Assembly (NCBI GenBank): GCA_013331265.1
Contig: DUGS01000063.1
Span: 45,581-52,274 of the forward strand
Reading direction: 5' to 3'
DNA from: Methanosarcina sp.
GTDB lineage: Archaea; Halobacteriota; Methanosarcinia; Methanosarcinales; Methanosarcinaceae
DNA length: 6,694 nt
Shown: positions 1 through 5,205 of the stretch, piece by piece
How positions within the stretch are numbered: position 1 is the first letter of the stretch
Layout: each line of letters begins with the position of its first letter
The notes under the pieces: model-generated
Databases searched by the model: none
Told to the model about the DNA's origin: nothing
Seen by the model: only the letters and a program-made list of their open reading frames with translations
Position numbers and translations under genes: made by a program

Positions 1-24
1 TGATTATGATTATGATTATGATTA
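1..24. repeat. Hexanucleotide tandem repeat (TGATTA)x4
   Basis: Four perfect copies of TGATTA run from the first base of the window, so the array may extend further left. It lies about 130 bp beyond the 3' end of the symporter gene. No coding role is visible. It is a simple-sequence tract that could vary in copy number by slippage. Confidence 0.85.
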
Positions 25-50
25 ACAATCTCTGTGCCTGACTTATAACC

Positions 51-82
51 GTTGCACTTTGTTTGCAACCTGCATAAGGTTG
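51..82. other. Two overlapping alternative hairpins downstream of the symporter gene
   Basis: GTTGCA (51-56) pairs perfectly with TGCAAC (64-69) around a 7-nt loop. CAACC (66-70) can instead pair with GGTTG (78-82), so the two hairpins are mutually exclusive. They lie 70-100 nt past the symporter stop codon. No T-run follows on the minus strand, so a terminator role is only possible. The rest of 25-151 shows no gene. Confidence 0.3.
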
Positions 83-151
83 TATATTTTCCGGCTATAT
101 TCTTTATTTTTCAAGATTCACAGAAATTCAGTTTTTTGGCTCCGAGTTCCC

Positions 152-1519
152 CTACTCGAGTTTTTCAAAGTATTTTCTCGTCTCTGCCGCAATAACTTTT
201 CTCAATGCCAGGAGGGCTATAAGGTTTGGAATTGCCATCAGTCCGTTTACAATATCTGCGAGGATCCAGATAACGTCAAGTGTCAGGAAGGCGCCTGAGG
301 CAACGATAAGGATATAGATTATTTTATAGGGGAGGATCCATTTTACCCCGAACAGGAATTCCGTGCAGCGTTCACCGTAATAGTTCCATCCCAGGATGGT
401 TGTAAAGGCAAAAAGTATGAGCCCGACTGTTACGATATAGCTCCCGGCTTCTGCAAGTGCGGTCGAAAAGGCGTAGCTCGTCATGTATGCCCCTGCGAGG
501 TCCTTTGTCCAGGAATCTGTCATAACGAGCACGAGTCCCGTCATCATGCAGATAACAATAGTATCGATGAAGGTTCCTGTCATGGAAATTAGACCCTGCC
601 TTGCAGGTTCCCTGACCTTTGCGGCTGCGGCTGCTATGGGAGCACTCCCGAGACCGGACTCATTTGAAAAGATTCCTCTTGCAACCCCCATCCTGATTGC
701 AAGCATTACTCCTGCCCCAAGAAAACCTCCTCTTGCTGCAGTCCCTGTAAAAGCCGAACTCAATATCAGGGCAAATGTTTGCGGGAGCTTTTCAAGGTTC
801 ATCCCGATAATAACAAGGCAGCTCAGCACATAACCCACTGCCATAAAAGGCACAAGAAGCTGAGCGGCAGCCGCAATTCTCTTAATTCCGCCAAGTGTCA
901 CAAAAGCCACAAGCAGGCTTATTACAGCCGCGCTGAGGACTTCAGGGACATTAAAAGCAATTCTGGCAGAGTCAACAATAGCATTGACCTGCGGGAAGGT
1001 TCCTATCCCGAAAAGGGCTACATTTACTCCGAATATGGCAAAAAGAGAGGCAAGAATCCTGCTGTACTTCTTATGCCCAAGCCCATTTTTGATATAATAC
1101 ATGGGACCCCCTGACATCTGCCCGTTTGCGTCCACTGTCCTGTATTTGACTGCAAGGAGAGATTCAGAATACATGGTCGCCATCCCGAAAAAAGCTGCAA
1201 GAAACATCCAGAAGAGAGCTCCTGGCCCTCCCGTTTTTATTGCGGTTGCAACCCCTACTATGTTTCCTGTCCCTATGGTTGCCGAAAGTGCAGTGCTGAG
1301 TGCGGCAAAACTTGAAACATCTCCCTGAACTCCAATTTCGGCTTTCCGTGAGTTAAGGACGTACCTGAGGGCAAGGGATAGCCTGAAAACCTGAATCAGT
1401 CCAAGGCGCCATGTAAGGAAAGCCCCTGTCCCGACAAGCAAGAAAAGAAGAGGAGGTCCCCAGATAAACTCATCTATTCTCGTAAGGGTGTAAAGCAAGT
1501 CCATACCCAGCAGTTCCAT
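152..1519 (-). CDS. AGCS family sodium:alanine/glycine symporter
   Basis: This is a membrane carrier of the alanine-or-glycine:cation symporter family (TC 2.A.25), expected to import small neutral amino acids, typically alanine or glycine, with Na+. The 455-residue length from the ATG is full for the family. Signature segments are visible in order: FAALSTALSATIGTGNIVGV near residues 71-90, GGPGALFWM near 97-105, GGPMYY near 137-142, and FSNESGLGSAPIAAAA near 284-299, the last being strongly diagnostic. About ten or more hydrophobic spans cover the chain, ending in a short charged tail (RKYFEKLE). The start is uncertain: ATG at 1519 is used here, a TTG lies at 1528 and another ATG at 1504 (MDLLYTLTRIDEF), and none has a clear Shine-Dalgarno. 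The gene is alone on its strand and diverges from the ACT-domain gene. The exact substrate cannot be read from sequence. Confidence 0.93.
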   Translation of the reverse strand: MELLGMDLLYTLTRIDEFIWGPPLLFLLVGTGAFLTWRLGLIQVFRLSLALRYVLNSRKAEIGVQGDVSSFAALSTALSATIGTGNIVGVATAIKTGGPGALFWMFLAAFFGMATMYSESLLAVKYRTVDANGQMSGGPMYYIKNGLGHKKYSRILASLFAIFGVNVALFGIGTFPQVNAIVDSARIAFNVPEVLSAAVISLLVAFVTLGGIKRIAAAAQLLVPFMAVGYVLSCLVIIGMNLEKLPQTFALILSSAFTGTAARGGFLGAGVMLAIRMGVARGIFSNESGLGSAPIAAAAAKVREPARQGLISMTGTFIDTIVICMMTGLVLVMTDSWTKDLAGAYMTSYAFSTALAEAGSYIVTVGLILFAFTTILGWNYYGERCTEFLFGVKWILPYKIIYILIVASGAFLTLDVIWILADIVNGLMAIPNLIALLALRKVIAAETRKYFEKLE

Positions 1520-1540
1520 CGAAGCCAATTCCGGTTAAAA

Positions 1541-1555
1541 ATAAATTAAACTTTA
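1541..1555 (-). promoter_or_regulatory. Candidate TATA box of the symporter gene
   Basis: Read on the minus strand, this stretch contains TTTAAAG followed by TTTAATTTAT, which resembles an archaeal TATA element. It lies about 25-40 bp upstream of the candidate start codons and would give a very short leader. A second A/T-rich stretch at 1591-1605 is an alternative that would give a longer leader. Confidence 0.3.
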
Positions 1556-1733
1556 AAGCCAAAGACCAAAAGATAAGGAAGTGATTTTGAATTAGTATTT
1601 ATTTGAGGTTGGTCTTAAAAGTTGATGCTGACACCTCATAAGATCAGGAAATAATTTCTGGGACCTTTTGGGCACCATGCGTAACAGAAATCCAGCAAAA
1701 CACGGAATCTAATGTAAAACATCAATACAAAAA

Positions 1734-1737
1734 AGGA
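1734..1737 (+). promoter_or_regulatory. Ribosome binding site of the ACT-domain gene
   Basis: AGGA sits 7 nt before the ATG at 1745, a normal Shine-Dalgarno distance, and supports that start. The match is only moderate in strength. Confidence 0.45.
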
Positions 1738-1744
1738 ATCCTGT

Positions 1745-2149
1745 ATGAAACAAAAAAAGCTCACTTTAAGCGTCCTTAAAGGCATCTTCGGCATATTAAG
1801 GCTGGAGAAAGGCTCTGAAGTGCCTGAATGGATATATGAGAGTAATTTCTTTTCGATTACGCGAACACCAGAAGAACTCTCCATCGTATGCCAGGAAAGC
1901 AGTATTCCTTTAAACATTCCTGCAGGCATCCTAACTGAAAGGGACTGGAGCTGCCTGAAAGTTGAAGGACCTCTTGATTTTGGGCTGACAGGCATCCTTG
2001 CAGGAATCAGCAGTATTCTGGCTGAGAACGGGGTCAGCATATTTGCCGTTTCAACATACGATACCGACTATATTCTGGTCAGGGAAACAGATCTGGTACG
2101 TGCAGTAAGAGCTCTTATAGAAGGTGGTTATGAAATCCGAAAGTCCTGA
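1745..2149 (+). CDS. ACT domain-containing protein (COG3603 type, CASTOR/ACT_7-like)
   Basis: This is a small soluble protein of 134 residues with two related halves. Residues 1-65 carry the FFSITRTPEELSIVC segment typical of the N-terminal half of this family. Residues about 70-130 form an ACT domain: WSCLKVEGPLDFGLTGILAGISSILAENGVSIFAVSTYDTDYILV, then a helix (LVRAVRALIEGGY). ACT domains usually bind small ligands, often amino acids, and related folds act in eukaryotic arginine sensing, but the ligand of the prokaryotic stand-alone proteins is not generally known. No enzyme domain is fused to it. It diverges from the symporter gene, so a link with amino-acid uptake is conceivable, but this is inference from position only. 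Family assignment is firm and function is open. Confidence 0.88.
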   Translation: MKQKKLTLSVLKGIFGILRLEKGSEVPEWIYESNFFSITRTPEELSIVCQESSIPLNIPAGILTERDWSCLKVEGPLDFGLTGILAGISSILAENGVSIFAVSTYDTDYILVRETDLVRAVRALIEGGYEIRKS

Positions 2150-2432
2150 GTTTAACAAGGAAAACTGTTTTTGAACTATACGTCCTGTTCTTTTAATTGG
2201 GTAATATTATTCCAGAATATGGCAGAAAAGCATTCTATTAATCCCTGGAGCCGATTGCGAGCCAACAAGCTATCTAATGCCTCCGCCAACTTGTCTGGCG
2301 GCTCTTTCCAAAACAAGAACGAAGTTGAAGGAAGGAAAAAGTAGAAAGAAGCTTGAAACAGTAGTAATAAAAAATAAAGTGCAAAAGTAAATTTTATTGC
2401 ATATCTTATTCTTCTTTCTTTTTCTGCTTTTT
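2150..2432. other. Gene-free spacer with a hairpin and a pyrimidine tract
   Basis: No frame here gives a recognisable protein. T-rich stretches at 2166-2170 and 2193-2198 could end transcription of the ACT-domain gene. A perfect 6-bp hairpin CCGCCA/TGGCGG (2283-2288 with 2296-2301) sits inside a larger imperfect structure. In the alternative fold, GAGCC (2259-2263) pairs with GGCTC (2300-2304) and ACAAG (2265-2269) pairs with CTTGT (2290-2294). Positions 2403-2432 are a pyrimidine-rich plus-strand tract that could also stop transcription. No ribosomal or tRNA pattern is seen. Confidence 0.4.
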
Positions 2433-2515
2433 AGGACAGGCCGCTCTCCTTCGTCGAGCGTGACAAGAAAGGTTCAGTATAGCTAATAACGTTGAATTGG
2501 TTAGAAGTTCAGAGG

Positions 2516-2690
2516 TATTGTAACTCGGTAAGCCTGAGTGAAGTTGACTACAACAACTCCAAAATTAGTCCTCTTGAGCGAAGCGAAAAGGACCGCGTAT
2601 TGTTGCGATTACATCGCAACTCGAGGAATGGCCTTTGTGGTGGGTACGGTTGCATGAATCTTAGTTAAGGGCAGCCTCTTAGCCGAGGCG
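2516..2690 (+). mobile_element. Probable 3' end relic of an IS200/IS605 (tnpB-type) element
   Basis: The segment holds a chain of hairpins: CTCGG/CTGAG (2524-2538), AGTTG/CAACT (2542-2558), GTCCTCTT/AAAAGGAC with one mismatch (2568-2592), a perfect 8-bp GTTGCGAT/ATCGCAAC (2602-2620), and GCCTC/GAGGC (2674-2689). Between the last two is a stretch resembling the tail of Methanosarcina tnpB genes (GGTTGCATGAA near 2649-2657). In that family this region both marks the transposon right end and encodes the guide (omega) RNA scaffold. No tnpB reading frame survives upstream, so if the assignment is right this is a scar. It rests on recalled resemblance and on structure, not on an alignment. Confidence 0.4.
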
Positions 2691-3128
2691 GAAGATAAAA
2701 ACCATGAATCCGGAATAGAGAAGAAAAAGGATAAGTCCTTCATATATTTTGATTCTCCAGCCTGTCCGGATAAATAGAAGGAGCAGGAGACTGATAAATA
2801 GCATAAAAGGAGTTATATAATAAATACTGGTTCTGGTTACCGTTAGCGGGTAGACAAGCCCCGAACAGCCCAGAATCAAAAGGGTATTAGTAATATTTGA
2901 CCCAAGTACATTACCTATTACTATCCCGCTTGCATGTTCGAAGGATGCAGTAAGGCACGAGGCAAGCTCAGGCACGGATATCCCGATAGAGACCCGAGTT
3001 AACCTTATTATAAACTCAGAGACTCCAAACCTTTCAGCAATCCTGGATGAGGATACCACAAAAAGGTCTGCACCTTTTACAAGCAGCAGTAACCCTACAA
3101 CAAAAATAAGGACGTCAGTTAAGTACAC
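2679..3128 (-). pseudogene. Half-length CaCA (Na+/Ca2+ exchanger-like) gene, probably truncated
   Basis: The 149-residue product matches the first half of calcium/sodium antiporters (about 300-320 residues): GADLFVVSSSRIAERFGVSEFII (19-41), the alpha-1 repeat with GISVPEL (49-55) and GNVLGSNITN (72-81), then hydrophobic helices to residue 149. The second half with the alpha-2 repeat is missing and is not found in the spacer beyond. The stop codon lies within the last hairpin of the neighbouring element relic, which suggests the insertion removed the 3' half. Conserved positions are also altered. The usual GLTxVxxGTSxPEL reads RLTRVSIGISVPEL, placing two arginines in a membrane helix and replacing the ion-binding threonine with isoleucine, while the glutamate (E54) is kept. 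The start is GTG with no Shine-Dalgarno. A working single-repeat dimer is possible but less likely. Confidence 0.68.
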
Positions 3129-3147
3129 ATTGAAGTGTGGAATCGAG

Positions 3148-3157
3148 TTTTATTTAA
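3148..3157 (-). promoter_or_regulatory. Candidate TATA box of the CaCA gene
   Basis: On the minus strand this reads TTAAATAAAA, a good archaeal TATA match, 20-29 bp upstream of the GTG at 3128. Transcription would start at or next to the GTG and give a leaderless mRNA, which fits the absence of a ribosome binding site. It suggests the 5' part of the gene is still transcribable. Confidence 0.4.
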
Positions 3158-3282
3158 CATATCCTTAAGAGATAAACAGGATAAAACAATAACCTGCAAC
3201 TAAGGATAAAATATCATCGAGTAATATTTTACTGGAGTTAGATACCTCTGCATGAAAATATCGCTTTAAAAAAGACAGGAAA

Positions 3283-3948
3283 TTAGTCGGAAAGGGTTAA
3301 CTCCATAATATAGCACTTTTCATTCTGGCCACATATGTCCTCTGTTTTTTTGATGATCTGAAAACCCATTTTTTCGTACAACTTTATGGCAGGGATGTTC
3401 TTTACATTTACATACAGCAGAATAGAATATATCCCGTTTAGCTTCATTTCCTTTATGCTTTCTTCAAGAAGCTTTCTTCCGTACCCTTTTCCACGAAATT
3501 TATTGTCAGTTGCAATTGAGTGAATCACAGATTTTTTTCTCAGCCCTCTGAATGAAAGTTCCGGTTTCAGGTAGTATGCGCAGTAGCCTGCAATTTTATC
3601 CTGGCTTTTAATCACATAAAAGATTTTTCTTAGCTTCCTTGAGTACTTTGTTAAGTTTTCCGAGCTTTTACTATCAAATGCCTCTGCCTGAATTCTAAGA
3701 ACTTCCGGAAGTATAGTTTCATCTACAGGAACAATATCTTCCTTCTCAATATATTTCCATTCTTTTAGAAGATTAGCCCCGATAGTGTCACGCAGCAGTT
3801 TCTTAAAACCTGTTAAAAACGAAACTAATCTTATATAACTTTCTTTGGGGTTTATAGAATCACCTTTAAGCGGAAAGTCACTTCTATTATTTATATAAAT
3901 ATATCCATTGAATTCTAAAATAGTTGCTTCGATTCCTGATTAATTCAT
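3283..3948 (-). pseudogene. GNAT family N-acetyltransferase with premature TAA at codon 3
   Basis: The C-terminal half is a clear GNAT acyl-CoA-dependent acetyltransferase fold. It has the acetyl-CoA loop FRGKGYGRKLLEES, the strand YSILLYVNVKN and the motif AIKLYEKMGFQ, ending CYIMELTLSD. The first usable start is GTG at 3615, giving only 110 residues, which is short of a whole GNAT domain of about 140-150. The same frame stays open upstream to 3939, adding 108 protein-like residues (for example LLKEWKYIEKEDIVPVDE and LPEVLRIQAEAF, typical of the first GNAT strand and helix). It contains no ATG, GTG or TTG. An in-frame ATG at 3948 is followed by AAT and then TAA. The simplest reading is a gene of about 221 codons disabled by a nonsense change at codon 3, just beside the IS630 relic. 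Alternatives are initiation at a rare codon or a surviving short product from 3615. The acetyl acceptor is unknown. Confidence 0.62.
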
Positions 3949-3960
3949 ATTTATATAGAT

Positions 3961-4311
3961 TATAATTCCGTCAGGCTTCAGGAGGATGACCAAATTTTTT
4001 TGATTTCATATATGCAGGTGAGACTACCTTAACCTATGATTCGGCGCTAATGTTTGGGGTTTCCCACTTCATGATTTTATCTACCATACATTCTTTAACC
4101 CCAAGATCTAAAACTCTTTTGATCCATTTTTTCACAGTTTTGGAATCTACGTTCAACTCTCTGGAGATCTCAGTATCGTTTTTTTCCTGATAACTCAAAA
4201 AGTACTATCTTGGATCTTTCAATAACACTTGCAGCTGAATTTCTAGAGCGGTTTAACCTGGTTAGATAACCTAACTCTTTTGAAGTGAACACTAATTTAG
4301 ACGGTAATTAA
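3961..4311 (-). mobile_element. Internally deleted IS630-family relic
   Basis: The ends carry imperfect inverted repeats: TATAATTCCGTC at 3961-3972 faces GACGGTAATTAA at 4300-4311, sharing GACGG followed by AATTA with one-base shifts. Between them lies only the DNA-binding N-terminus of a transposase. Intact IS630 elements are about 1.0-1.2 kb, so most of the DDE catalytic domain is gone. The frame past the transposase stop reaches a TGA at 3971-3973 inside the inner repeat, as expected if a short C-terminal end was joined by the deletion. The element sits 12 bp upstream of the ATG of the damaged acetyltransferase frame. Confidence 0.6.
4034..4292 (-). pseudogene. IS630 transposase N-terminal fragment, frameshifted
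   Basis: From GTG at 4292 the product starts VFTSKELGYLTRLNRSRNSA and continues SVIERSKIVLFELSG. The frame then breaks at a run of seven A on the minus strand (4179-4185). With six A it would continue KNDTEISRELNVDSKTVKKW and IKRVLDLGVKECMVDK, the helix-turn-helix and linker of IS630 transposases. About 85 residues remain before a TAG at 4034-4036, against about 340-370 in the intact enzyme. No DDE residues are left. The A-run could be plain decay or a slippage site, since some IS630 elements use programmed frameshifting. Without a catalytic domain the fragment cannot transpose. Confidence 0.75.
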
Positions 4312-4388
4312 CACAAGGCACAAGGTCATTTTATAAAAAACCAATATAGTTATTTATGGATTGAGATGGGAATCGAAGTACAGGATAA

Positions 4389-4420
4389 GCCTGATTTCTA
4401 TAATGCCTGATTTCTATAAT
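4389..4420. repeat. Perfect 16-bp tandem duplication after nikR
   Basis: GCCTGATTTCTATAAT occurs twice in direct succession with no mismatch (4389-4404 and 4405-4420). It lies 5 bp beyond the nikR stop codon on the downstream side. It may be a recent slippage duplication. No T-run follows on the minus strand, so it is not an obvious terminator. Confidence 0.9.
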
Positions 4421-4425
4421 ATCAA

Positions 4426-4848
4426 TTATTCTTTTTTCTCCTCAGGCACAGTTATCAGTCTTGAATGCTTGACTCCTTTTATACTCAGGATTCTTTGGGC
4501 AAGATCTACTATTTGTTCTCCCTCTCCTTTCAGGATTATAACTTCAAAACAGAGATTTCCCTCCATATGGAAATGTATAGAAGAATTTATCATATCCATA
4601 TACTCATGCTGTATCTCTGCCAGGGTGCTTGTTACGCCTTTTTTTGAGCAATCATATACGATAGATATTGTTGCAGTCCTTGAACCCTTTATCTGCTGCA
4701 TCCATTCATAGTACTGGTTGTATGTCCTTATGGCATCCCTTATCCCTTCCGAACGAGATGAATATCCTCTCTTCATAAGAGTTTTATCAAATTTATCCAG
4801 AAGCTCCCCTGGAAGTGAAACCCCTATTCTCATAAGTCTTTTTTCCAT
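4426..4848 (-). CDS. nikR: Nickel-responsive transcriptional regulator NikR
   Basis: This is a cytoplasmic DNA-binding repressor of nickel uptake genes. Residues 5-45 form the ribbon-helix-helix domain (MRIGVSLPGELLDKFDKTL, then RGYSSRSEGIRDAIR). Residues about 58-137 form the ACT-like tetramerisation and metal-binding domain. The four high-affinity nickel ligands are all present at the canonical spacing: H81, H92, H94 and C100, matching E. coli H76, H87, H89 and C95. The 140-residue length is normal. The ATG is fixed by a strong Shine-Dalgarno. No nickel transporter gene is adjacent in this window, so its targets lie elsewhere. For a methanogen, nickel feeds F430, hydrogenase and CO dehydrogenase. 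Confidence 0.96.
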   Translation of the reverse strand: MEKRLMRIGVSLPGELLDKFDKTLMKRGYSSRSEGIRDAIRTYNQYYEWMQQIKGSRTATISIVYDCSKKGVTSTLAEIQHEYMDMINSSIHFHMEGNLCFEVIILKGEGEQIVDLAQRILSIKGVKHSRLITVPEEKKE

Positions 4849-4851
4849 ATA

Positions 4852-4859
4852 CTCCTCCT
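4852..4859 (-). promoter_or_regulatory. Strong ribosome binding site of nikR
   Basis: On the minus strand this is AGGAGGAG, placed 3-5 nt before the ATG at 4848. It is the best Shine-Dalgarno in the window and fixes the nikR start. Confidence 0.8.
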
Positions 4860-4895
4860 GAATGTGAAAACTCCTTTCTGCCAGATTTTAATGGC

Positions 4896-4913
4896 TTCAG
4901 ATATCTAACTGAA
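4896..4913. promoter_or_regulatory. Inverted repeat upstream of nikR, possible operator
   Basis: TTCAG (4896-4900) and CTGAA (4909-4913) form a perfect inverted repeat with an 8-bp spacer, which also contains most of the palindrome AGATATCT. It lies about 50 bp upstream of the nikR start, between it and the candidate TATA box. Autoregulation by NikR is plausible, but this does not match the E. coli GTATGA-N16-TCATAC site, so the role is a guess. Confidence 0.25.
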
Positions 4914-4970
4914 TGAAAAAACGAAACAAGCTGCCCAAAAAGATAAAATCCACTTATTTCCCAATCTCCT

Positions 4971-4980
4971 ATAAATATAA
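4971..4980 (-). promoter_or_regulatory. Candidate TATA box of nikR
   Basis: On the minus strand this reads TTATATTTAT, close to the archaeal TATA consensus. It would give a start near 4945 and a leader of roughly 95 nt. Another A/T-rich box lies just upstream at 4991-4998. Confidence 0.4.
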
Positions 4981-5135
4981 TATTCAAGGGTATATTTAAC
5001 GTTTTATCGCACTCAAATGCATAAAAATGAAGAAAATGAGCATAAGAGGACGATGAAATGTGAACTACTCCTCCCTGTCGGCTTGATAGCCGCCGAGGAA
5101 GGAGCTTCTTGCTTCATTCCCTGAACCACTGTTCA

Positions 5136-5201
5136 TGAGTCCACAAGCTCCGCCCCGCGTTCCGCAGGTGAGTCCACAAGCTTAACCCCGCATTCCACAG
5201 G
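5136..5201. repeat. 33-bp imperfect tandem duplication in the tnpB 3' tail
   Basis: Two adjacent 33-bp units (5136-5168 and 5169-5201) agree at 28 of 33 positions and begin with the shared TGAGTCCACAAGCT. The unit is 11 codons long. Read on the minus strand in one frame, both copies encode a matching peptide (P-V/A-E-C/R-G-V/A-K/E-LVDS), so it may be an old in-frame duplication at the tnpB C-terminus. That frame differs from the one carrying the DRDVNAEINI motif. Confidence 0.85.
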
Positions 5202-5205
5202 TGAA

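Noticed and set aside
483..1328. Three plus-strand open frames inside the symporter gene
   Set aside because: They lie opposite a strongly conserved membrane protein gene, resemble no family, and are antisense shadows.
1636..2040. Minus-strand open frame opposite the ACT-domain gene
   Set aside because: The plus strand encodes a recognisable ACT domain with a ribosome binding site. The minus frame has no family features.
3283..3948. Pyrrolysine readthrough rescuing the acetyltransferase
   Set aside because: The blocking codon is TAA. Pyrrolysine is inserted at UAG only.
4361..4711. Plus-strand open frames opposite nikR
   Set aside because: NikR is complete with all nickel ligands and a strong ribosome binding site. 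The opposite frames are shadows.
4793..4987. Small minus-strand frame overlapping the nikR start and its upstream region
   Set aside because: It overlaps nikR in another frame, covers the nikR promoter and ribosome binding site, and shows no recognisable motif.
5136..5201. CRISPR array
   Set aside because: The two 33-bp units are directly adjacent without spacers and lie in a tnpB tail. This is a tandem duplication, not repeats separated by spacers.
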